61,409 nt of DNA from Streptomyces sp. NRRL F-5135. GTDB lineage: Bacteria; Actinomycetota; Actinomycetes; Streptomycetales; Streptomycetaceae. The translations under genes and the position numbers were made by a program. Location of the stretch: positions 1-61,409 of the forward strand of contig NZ_JOHR01000029.1 of the NCBI RefSeq assembly GCF_000719775.1, written 5' to 3'. The notes beneath the pieces are model-generated. The model searched no databases. It had not been told where the DNA came from and was given only the letters and a program-made list of their open reading frames with translations. Positions 55,350 to 61,409 of this stretch are shown here, one piece after another (positions within the stretch are counted from its first letter, which is position 1; each line of letters begins with the position of its first letter).

Positions 55350-56419
55350 GCGTTCTTGAACTTTCCTCGCCACACCAGGACCGCGAAGAACGGGGCGCCG
55401 ATGAGGGCGACCACCACACCCGCGTCCAGTTCACCCGGCCGCACCACCACGCGCCCCACCATGTCGCAGACCAGCAGGACTACGGCACCGAGCAGACCCG
55501 CGTACGGCACCAGCCAGCGGTAGTCCGGCCCGGTCAGATACCGGGCGATGTGGGCCACCATGAGCCCGAGAAAGGCGATGGGGCCGCACGCCGCCGTGGC
55601 CGCGCCCGCCAGCAGGGTGATCGCGACGATGCCGATGGTCCTGCTCAGCGCGATGTTCACGCCCAGCCCTCGCGCCACGTCGGCACCCAGGTTGAGCAGG
55701 TTGAGTGCGGGCAGGGCGATCAGCGCCGGCACCAGTCCGACCGCGATGAACGCGGTCACCGGCCCGATGACGTCGAATCCGACACCGGCCACGGAGCCCG
55801 CGTTCCAGAACCGCAACGCGTTCAGCGAGTCCTGGTCGGACAGCGCGACCGCCGTGGTCATCGCCATCAGGAACACCGTGATCCCCTGCCCGGCCAGGGC
55901 GAGCGTCAGCGGGTTGCCCGCCCCCCGGCCGATGCTCGCGAGGCCGAAGACGACGACGCCGGCGAGCGCCGCCCCCGCGAAGGCGAACCAGACGTACTGG
56001 AACGGGTTGGCGAACCCGAAGACGGCGATCACCGACACCACGGCGAACGAGGCGCCGGAGTTCACTCCCAGCAGGCCCGTGTCGGCTATGGGGTTGCGTG
56101 TGTATCCCTGGATCAGCGCGCCGCCGACCCCCAGAGCGGTGCCCGCCACGATGGCGAGCACCGTCCGGGGCAGCCGCACCGTTCGCACGATGAGCCTGAT
56201 CTCGGTGAGCCGCTGATCGGAGTCGGGCACCGCGAACAGCCCGCGCCAGACCTCGGCGGGACTCAACGCGCGCGCGCCGACGGCCAAGGACACCACCGCC
56301 GCGATCAGGAGGATCACCACCAGCGTGCCCAGACCCGCGACCAGCCGCCGGCGGACGTGTGTTGCCCCCTCGGGTGCGGGGCGCTCAACTGCAGTTGTGC
56401 ACATGTCGACGTACGTCAT
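55346..56419 (-). CDS. cchC: Ferri-siderophore ABC transporter permease (FecCD family)
   Basis: 357 residues (MTYVDMCTTAVERPAPEG); a second ATG at 56404 (MCTTAVERP) is an alternative start. FecCD permease: VAGTALGVGGALIQGYTRN, PIADTGLLGVNSGASFAVV, VAHIARYLTGPDYRWLVPYA and LLVCDMVGRVVVRPGELDAG. Partner of CchD. The 258-bp gap to cchB contains a MITE-like element, so the expected cchB-cchC-cchD transcript crosses it. Confidence 0.94.
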   Translation of the reverse strand: MTYVDMCTTAVERPAPEGATHVRRRLVAGLGTLVVILLIAAVVSLAVGARALSPAEVWRGLFAVPDSDQRLTEIRLIVRTVRLPRTVLAIVAGTALGVGGALIQGYTRNPIADTGLLGVNSGASFAVVSVIAVFGFANPFQYVWFAFAGAALAGVVVFGLASIGRGAGNPLTLALAGQGITVFLMAMTTAVALSDQDSLNALRFWNAGSVAGVGFDVIGPVTAFIAVGLVPALIALPALNLLNLGADVARGLGVNIALSRTIGIVAITLLAGAATAACGPIAFLGLMVAHIARYLTGPDYRWLVPYAGLLGAVVLLVCDMVGRVVVRPGELDAGVVVALIGAPFFAVLVWRGKFKNA

Positions 56420-56494
56420 CCCTTTGATCCCCCGGGGACGCGTGGCCCGTTGGGCACCACACGTCCAGGACAGAACCCAGTGCCTCTCCCGGCA

Positions 56495-56681
56495 CTAGGG
56501 CGTGTTGCGAAAGTAGCGCCGTCCGCCCGAAGGGCGGGGCCGGCGGCGTCTGGTGCGTGCGATCGCAAGGCGGAGGATCGGCGTCGTCGATGGACCGGAC
56601 GTACTTGGACGACTCCGACAACGCGGCGAGCGTGCGTGCCAGGCGTCGCCGGCCAGGCGGGACTTTCGCAACACGCCCTAG
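56495..56681. mobile_element. MITE-like element with 20-bp perfect terminal inverted repeats
   Basis: CTAGGGCGTGTTGCGAAAGT at the left end is the exact reverse complement of the right end. Length 187 bp, with no coding capacity recognised. Inside is a hairpin (CCGCCC-GAA-GGGCGG at 56523-56537). The ends are CTAG, consistent with a CTAG or TA target. I remember very similar GGGCGTGTTGCGAAAG ends in Streptomyces IS5-like elements and their short non-autonomous relatives. The right terminal CTAG supplies the cchB stop codon. Confidence 0.85.
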
Positions 56682-58036
56682 CGGGCGGTGCCGTCCGCGA
56701 CCGGCCGGGCCTCGTCGGACGTGGACTTGATCCCCCGGTCGAGCAGCGAGTCCAGGATCTCGCCGACCCGTATCGCGGTGTTGGACAGCAGGGACGTCGT
56801 GATGCCGTGCGTGTGCTCCGTGCCGCCCTGCAGATAGATTCCACAGCGCAGGTCGGGCTCCGTCGCGATACGGTAGTCACGCTCGACACGGACGCGGCCC
56901 TCGTCGTCGCGCAGACAGCGGTCGGCGACCTCGCCGAGGAGGCCGAGGGGGTCCGCCGGGCCGTAGCCCGTGGCGAACACCACCACGTCGGCGTCCAGGG
57001 GCGTCTCCTCGCCCGTGACAAGGGATTTCACGGTGGCACGGACACCGCCGGGGGTCTCCTCGACATCGGTGACCCGGGACACGTTGAGAAAGCGCAGCCG
57101 CTCCGCGCCGAGGACCTTCTCCTGGTACATCCGCCGGTACAGGTCGTCGATCAGGTCGATGTCCACCACGCTGTAGTTGGTGTTGCCGTGGTAGGCCATC
57201 AGCCGGCTCTTGACGCTTTCGGGCGCGGCGAAGAAATCGTCGACCGCCCCGGGGTCGAAGATCCGGTTGGCGAAGCCGCTGTCGTCGGCGGGACTGTAAC
57301 CGTAGCGCGAGAAGACCGCGCAGATCTCGGCCCGGGGGAAGCGGCGGTGGAGGTAGGCGACGTTCTCGGCGGCGCTCTGCCCGGCGCCCACGACGATGAA
57401 CCGGGAGGGGCGGGTGCCGCCCGGACCGCCGCCCAGTCCGTCGACCTTGCGCAGCAGATCGGAGTTGTGCCAGATACGGTCGCGGCGCTCCACGCCCTCC
57501 GGCATGAGCGGGCGCAGCCCGGTGCCGATGACCAGGTTGCGGGCCCGGTGTGTCTCGAGGCCCTCCCCCGACCGGACCGTCACGTCCAGGTACTCCACGG
57601 CACCGTCGTGGACGAAGGGCGTCACGGAGACGACCTCGTGGCCGTAGGAGACCATGTCGTCGACCTTGGCCGCGGCCCATTCGAAGTAGTCGTGGAACTC
57701 CACCCGCAGCGGGAAGAGGCTCTTGTGGTTGATGAAGTCGATCAGCCGGTTCTTGCTCTGCAGGTAGCAGAGGAAGCTGAACTCGCTGGCCGGGTTCCGG
57801 AGCGTCACCAAGTCCTTGAGGAAGGACACCTGCATGGTGGCGTCGTCGATCAGCATGCCGCGGTGCCAGCCGAAACTCGGCTGCTGCTCGAAGAAGCGGG
57901 CGGTGACCGACTCCTGCCTGCCGACGTGTGCGTTGTGCTCGCTGAGCGCGATCGCCATCGCCACATTGGAGGGGCCGAAACCGATGCCAATGAGGTCGTG
58001 GACCCGTGGTGCGTCGCCAGGAAGAACCTGTGACAT
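56678..58036 (-). CDS. cchB: L-ornithine N5-monooxygenase
   Basis: 452 residues (MSQVLPGDAPRVHDLIGIG). Flavin-dependent N-hydroxylase of the SidA/PvdA family: FAD motif GIGFGPSN (17-24), SFGWHRGMLIDDATMQVSFL, KDLVTLRNPASEFSFLCYL, NADPH motif VVGAGQSAAE (about 217) and ATGYGPADPLG (about 357). It makes N5-hydroxyornithine, substrate for CchA and for module 3 of CchH. The stop TAG lies in the terminal repeat of a MITE-like element, so the last residues (ADGTAR) may not be the ancestral C-terminus. Divergent from cchA over an iron box. Confidence 0.97.
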   Translation of the reverse strand: MSQVLPGDAPRVHDLIGIGFGPSNVAMAIALSEHNAHVGRQESVTARFFEQQPSFGWHRGMLIDDATMQVSFLKDLVTLRNPASEFSFLCYLQSKNRLIDFINHKSLFPLRVEFHDYFEWAAAKVDDMVSYGHEVVSVTPFVHDGAVEYLDVTVRSGEGLETHRARNLVIGTGLRPLMPEGVERRDRIWHNSDLLRKVDGLGGGPGGTRPSRFIVVGAGQSAAENVAYLHRRFPRAEICAVFSRYGYSPADDSGFANRIFDPGAVDDFFAAPESVKSRLMAYHGNTNYSVVDIDLIDDLYRRMYQEKVLGAERLRFLNVSRVTDVEETPGGVRATVKSLVTGEETPLDADVVVFATGYGPADPLGLLGEVADRCLRDDEGRVRVERDYRIATEPDLRCGIYLQGGTEHTHGITTSLLSNTAIRVGEILDSLLDRGIKSTSDEARPVADGTAR

Positions 58037-58125
58037 GTCACTCCCATCGTGCGGGAAAGCCGCCTGTCAGGCCTGAGGGAAAGTGCGAAAGGTGGGCACG
58101 CCGACAGAGCGACCCAGGGCTGAAC

Positions 58126-58144
58126 TTAGGTGAGCCTAAGCTAA
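58126..58144. promoter_or_regulatory. Iron box in the cchB/cchA divergent promoter region
   Basis: TTAGGTGAGCCTAAGCTAA matches the iron box at 16 of 19 positions. It lies 89 bp upstream of the cchB start and probably controls cchB-cchC-cchD. Confidence 0.8.
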
Positions 58145-58220
58145 TCTTGCGCCGCTGTCGATAGTGCCGCCCGATTCCGACAACCCGTCAACCACGTCCG
58201 GAAAGCGCCCCATTGCCAAC

Positions 58221-58239
58221 TAAGGCAAGCCTTGCTTTA
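58221..58239. promoter_or_regulatory. Second iron-box-like site, nearer cchA
   Basis: TAAGGCAAGCCTTGCTTTA (complement matches the iron box at 12 of 19). It lies 38 bp upstream of the cchA start, which suits control of the rightward gene. Weaker than the site at 58126. Confidence 0.55.
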
Positions 58240-58277
58240 CTCACTGTCGATCTGTTCCTGCTCCGAGGAGGAAGCCC

Positions 58278-59225
58278 ATGCGGGTCGTCATGTTCGGTTA
58301 CCAGACCTGGGGGCACCGGACCCTGCGAGCCCTCCTGGACTCCGAGCACGACGTGGTACTGGTCGTGACGCACCCCAAGAGCGAGCACGCGTACGAGAAG
58401 ATCTGGAGCGACTCCGTCGCCGACCTCGCCGAAGAGCACGGCGTCCCGGTGCTGATCCGCAACCGCCCCGATGACGAGGAGCTGTTCGAACGCCTCAAAG
58501 AGGCGGACCCGGACATCATCGTGGCCAACAACTGGCGGACATGGATCCCCCCGCGCATCTTCGGCCTCCCGCGCCACGGGACGCTGAACGTCCACGACTC
58601 GCTGCTGCCCAAGTACGCCGGCTTCTCCCCGCTGATCTGGGCCCTGATCAACGGCGAGCGCGAAGTGGGCGTCACCGCGCACATGATGGACGAAGAACTC
58701 GACGCCGGCGACATCGTCCGGCAGGAGGCCGTCCCGGTCGGGCCGACGGACACCGCCACCGACCTCTTCCACAAGACCGTCGACCTCATCGCCCCGGTCA
58801 CCATCGGCGCGCTCGGCCTCATCGCCGCCGGTCAGACGGAGTTCACCAAGCAGGACCGCTCCCTGGCGAGCTTCTTCCACAAGCGGTCCGCCGAGGACAT
58901 CCGCATCGACTGGAGCTGGCCGGCGGAAGACCTCGCACGCCTGGTCCGCGCCCAGTCCGAGCCGTATCCCAGCGCCTTCACCTTCCACAAGGGCAAGCGC
59001 CTCGAAGTCCTCGCCGCGGTCGTGTCCCAGAACCGCTACGGCGGTACGCCCGGCCGCGTCTTCTACCGCGAGGGCGAGGGTGTGGTGATCGTCGCCGGAG
59101 CCGACGCCCGCACCGGCCGCAACCACGGCCTGGCCATCACACGCGTACGGACCGAGGACGGCCGGGAGCTGCCCGCGACGGAGTACTTCACCTCCATGGG
59201 CGGCTATCTGACCAACCGCCCCTGA
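58278..59225 (+). CDS. cchA: N5-hydroxyornithine formyltransferase
   Basis: 315 residues; GAGGAGG precedes the ATG. A formyl-tetrahydrofolate-dependent formyltransferase of methionyl-tRNA formyltransferase type: GYQTWGHRTLRALLDSEHDV, then the active-site Asn-His-Asp region with N104 and H106 in NVHDSLLPKYAGFSP and the later D in MDEELDAGDIV. A C-terminal FMT-like domain follows (AQSEPYPSAFTFHKGKRLEV). It formylates N5-hydroxyornithine before loading by CchH module 1. It is transcribed away from cchB; the window's coelichelin genes end here. Confidence 0.96.
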   Translation: MRVVMFGYQTWGHRTLRALLDSEHDVVLVVTHPKSEHAYEKIWSDSVADLAEEHGVPVLIRNRPDDEELFERLKEADPDIIVANNWRTWIPPRIFGLPRHGTLNVHDSLLPKYAGFSPLIWALINGEREVGVTAHMMDEELDAGDIVRQEAVPVGPTDTATDLFHKTVDLIAPVTIGALGLIAAGQTEFTKQDRSLASFFHKRSAEDIRIDWSWPAEDLARLVRAQSEPYPSAFTFHKGKRLEVLAAVVSQNRYGGTPGRVFYREGEGVVIVAGADARTGRNHGLAITRVRTEDGRELPATEYFTSMGGYLTNRP

Positions 59226-59289
59226 TACCGGTCCCCAGGCCGTTGCCGGCCACAGCGGGGCCCGCGTCCCGGCATTCCGACAGGACGCC

Positions 59290-59748
59290 TCAGCCGTGTG
59301 ATCCGGCGGGTGGGTCGGCGAACACACCATGGAGCATGCCAGTGGCCTGGCCGACTTCGATGAGGTAGCCGTCGGGGTCGCGCATGTAGCAGCGCACCTC
59401 GGCCTTCCGGTCGAGAGGTTCCGTGAGGAACTCCGCGCCCCTGGCCACGGCGTTGGCGTAGAAGGCACGGATGTCGGCGACACGGACGTTCAGGAAACTG
59501 GAAACGGTGTCGCCGGTCTCCGGCGGTGTCAGGGTCACCCCGGGCTTGTCCGGGGTGGGGCCGCCTCCGGGGTTCATGATGATCCAGCTGTTGGCCACCT
59601 TCACGATGGCCGGGTTCTCCTTCAGCACGACCTCGCCGCCGAGGATCTCGGCGTAGAAGCGACTCGACCTCGCGACGTCGCGCACGGTCAGGAAGTGGGT
59701 GAGAACAAGCCCATGCTCGGGTGCGGGCAGATTGCCTGGAGTCGTCAT
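59290..59748 (-). CDS. VOC/glyoxalase-fold protein
   Basis: 152 residues, ATG start (MTTPGNLPAPEHGLVLTH) with GAGGGG 7 bp upstream. A vicinal-oxygen-chelate domain: TVRDVARSSRFYAEILGGEV, VKVANSWIIMNPGGGPTP, VRVADIRAFYANAVARGAEF and RCYMRDPDGYLIEVGQATG. VOC proteins include dioxygenases, isomerases and drug-binding resistance proteins; the function here is open. It ends convergently with cchA, 64 bp apart, and is not expected to be part of the siderophore locus. Confidence 0.85.
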   Translation of the reverse strand: MTTPGNLPAPEHGLVLTHFLTVRDVARSSRFYAEILGGEVVLKENPAIVKVANSWIIMNPGGGPTPDKPGVTLTPPETGDTVSSFLNVRVADIRAFYANAVARGAEFLTEPLDRKAEVRCYMRDPDGYLIEVGQATGMLHGVFADPPAGSHG

Positions 59749-60137
59749 CGCGGTGCCCCTCTCGTGCGGGCGCCGGGCCGGGCACCCAGCCCGCTTCTCG
59801 TGCCCGGGCCGGCTCGGCCCGGGTTCCCGCTCGATTCTGGAGGAAGCGGCCGCCATCGCGCGTATGGGTGCCGTTTGCCCACGTCAGGGGCGTGTCTCGG
59901 CGTCGCACGCCGGTGCCGTGCCCGTGCGGGCCGACCGAGTTGCCCCCGCGGCGGGCGGGGGCGAGCATGCTTGATAAGGAATCCGTCCCCGGCAGGCACC
60001 GAAAGCGACGGCCCCGGCCTCCGGGAGCTTGTGCGGCCGGTCGTCCCCTCCCAGGGTCCGGAGCCGGTCGGGCCGGTCGAACCGGCCGAACCCGTCACGT
60101 TCCGAACAGCGGCGACGCCGATCCGGAAGGCACAACG
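59749..60137. other. Divergent intergenic region, nothing recognised
   Basis: 389 bp between the divergent VOC and DUF5996 genes. It must hold both promoters. No palindrome, RNA gene or ORF with coding character was recognised. Confidence 0.4.
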
Positions 60138-61082
60138 GTGACACAGCGATCGACGCACACGCGTGAAGCCTGGCCGCGGCTCCGGACGGCCGACTGGGCC
60201 GAAACAAGAGACACGCTGCACATGTGGACGCAGATCGTCGGCAAAGTGCGCCTGGCGCACGCACCGCTGATGAACCACTGGTGGCAGGTCACCCTGTACG
60301 TCAGTCCGCGCGGGCTGACCACATCCGCCATCCCGTACGGGTCCGGCGCCTTCGACATCGAGTTCGACTTCATCGACCACCAGCTGCGCATCCGTACCAG
60401 CGATGGTGCCGTCCGCACCGTGGCTCTGGAGCCCAAGCCCGTGGCCCGGTTCTACGCCGAGACGATGCGCGCCCTGGACGAGGTCGGAATCGAGACGCGG
60501 ATCCAGGCCCACCCCAACGAGGTGGAACCGGCGATCCCGTTCGCCGAGGATGACCGGCATGCCTCTTACGACGCCACCGCGGCCCGCCTCTTCTGGCGTC
60601 AGCTGTTGCAAGCCCATCGCGTCATGGGCGATTTCCGCTCGGGCTTCATCGGCAAGGTCAGCCCGGTGCACTACTTCTGGGGCGCCATGGACCTGGCATG
60701 CACGAGGTTTTCCGGCCGCCCCGCCCCGCGGCACCCCGGCGGCGCACCCAACTGTGGTGACTGGGTGATGGTGGAAGGCTATTCCCGCGAGTTGAGCAGC
60801 TGCGGGTTCTGGCCCGGCGGCGGCGAGGAAGGTGCCTTCTACGCCTATGCCTACCCCGAGCCCGAGGGGTTCGCCGATTACCCCGTCGCTCCGGCCGATG
60901 CCTTCTACAGCGGGGAAAACGGCCAGTTCATCCTGGCGTACGAGGCCGTCCGCACCGCCGACGACCCGGACGGCGTACTCAGCGCGTTCCTCCGTACCAC
61001 CTACGAGGCGGCGGCCGAACGCGGCGGGTGGGACCGCTCCATGCTCGAAACCGACCCCCATCGCTGGCGGGACTTCCAGTGA
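60138..61082 (+). CDS. DUF5996 family protein
   Basis: 314 residues from GTG (VTQRSTHTREAWPRL); GGAAGG stands 7 bp upstream and longer frames have no support. The pattern is that of DUF5996: TRDTLHMWTQIVGKVRLAHA, NHWWQVTLYVSPRGLTT, AFDIEFDFIDHQLRI, KPVARFYAETMRALDEVG, KVSPVHYFWGAMDLACTRFS and CGFWPGGGEEGAFYAYAYPE. The family has no established function; conserved His, Trp and acidic residues may indicate an enzyme. Cytoplasmic. Confidence 0.85.
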   Translation: MTQRSTHTREAWPRLRTADWAETRDTLHMWTQIVGKVRLAHAPLMNHWWQVTLYVSPRGLTTSAIPYGSGAFDIEFDFIDHQLRIRTSDGAVRTVALEPKPVARFYAETMRALDEVGIETRIQAHPNEVEPAIPFAEDDRHASYDATAARLFWRQLLQAHRVMGDFRSGFIGKVSPVHYFWGAMDLACTRFSGRPAPRHPGGAPNCGDWVMVEGYSRELSSCGFWPGGGEEGAFYAYAYPEPEGFADYPVAPADAFYSGENGQFILAYEAVRTADDPDGVLSAFLRTTYEAAAERGGWDRSMLETDPHRWRDFQ

Positions 61083-61409
61083 CGGAGCGCGGGTCCGGAG
61101 GGATTCCGCCACCGGAGCGGTCCGGCGGGCCGACGCGCCGTCTGCCGGGACCGCCGCCGCTGCCGGCTCGCGGCTGAGTGGCCGTCCCGCCCCCGAGCGC
61201 CCGGGGCCGGATGGGCCGAACGGTGGCGCACGGCATGCTGACCGCGTCCATGGCCACCGGCATGGAGAGGCCGGCCATGGTGGTGACGGCACTTAGAGGT
61301 CGCGCGGATAGGTGGGGCGGCGTCGCGTGCCGATGGGCGGCGCCCGGCGGCGTTGTCGTCGGTCATCCCCAAGGTCTCGGCTTCGCTCGACCAGGGGAGG
61401 CCCCTTCCG
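61083..61409. other. Right end of window, nothing recognised
   Basis: 327 bp after the DUF5996 stop. Frames are open on both strands because of GC content, but none has a good ribosome-binding site or recognisable motif. A gene that begins beyond the window edge cannot be excluded. Confidence 0.35.

Noticed and set aside
1..61409. CRISPR arrays, tRNA or rRNA genes, attachment sites
   Set aside because: No regularly spaced repeats, cloverleaf-like GGTTCRA motifs or duplicated tRNA ends were noticed. A tRNA scan would be decisive.

Overview
The window looks like a Streptomyces chromosome segment: very high G+C, strong third-position GC bias, lipoprotein-rich transporters, a complete coelichelin-type siderophore locus, a spore-associated protein A gene, IS1182 debris and a MITE-like repeat. 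No tRNA, rRNA or CRISPR array was seen. Functions are read from motifs and remembered family sequences; no search was run.

Left part (1-14.6 kb). It opens with the 3' end of a secreted FG-GAP/VCBS repeat protein. A minus-strand run follows: SDR, YunG-like protein, TetR (with a perfect palindromic operator) and MOSC protein. Next is a sugar-catabolic locus. A ThuA-like protein and a Gfo/Idh/MocA dehydrogenase run leftward. GH1 beta-glucosidase, GH2 beta-glucuronidase, an MFS sugar transporter, GH78 alpha-L-rhamnosidase and a TetR regulator run rightward. The same 15-bp motif lies before the GH1 gene and before the tetR gene, which suggests one regulon for glucuronyl/rhamnosyl conjugates.

Zinc region (14.8-20 kb). 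AztABCD-type zinc import genes surround a Zur-box-like site. aztA points right. aztB, a second AztD-like propeller, aztC and aztD point left. The divergent starts are almost abutting.

Scarred accessory region (20-34 kb). There are a decayed ROK regulator, a deletion scar joining an ABC permease N-terminus to a solute-binding-protein C-terminus, a surviving Gfo/Idh/MocA gene, a secreted phospholipase D-like protein, a GNAT, a secreted-protein gene broken by an apparent small inversion, a TetR/SnoaL/alpha-beta-hydrolase set, an IS1182-family remnant abutting a beheaded MmyB-type regulator, a GH67 alpha-glucuronidase with two lesions, a type-B carboxylesterase, and sapA.

Coelichelin locus (34.3-59.2 kb). 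Present are cchK (MbtH), cchJ (esterase), cchI and cchG (ABC half-exporters), cchH (3641-aa trimodular NRPS), cchF, cchE, cchD and cchC (ferri-siderophore import), cchB (ornithine N5-hydroxylase) and cchA (formyltransferase). DmdR/IdeR-type iron boxes sit at the promoters. By eye the three adenylation codes read as N5-formyl-N5-hydroxyornithine, threonine and N5-hydroxyornithine. A YtcJ-like amidohydrolase lies directly downstream of cchK. A MITE-like element overlaps the cchB stop codon. CchG and CchI carry complementary nucleotide-binding-site defects that point to an obligate heterodimer.

Right end (59.3-61.4 kb). A VOC-family protein and a DUF5996-type protein follow, then about 330 bp with nothing recognisable.
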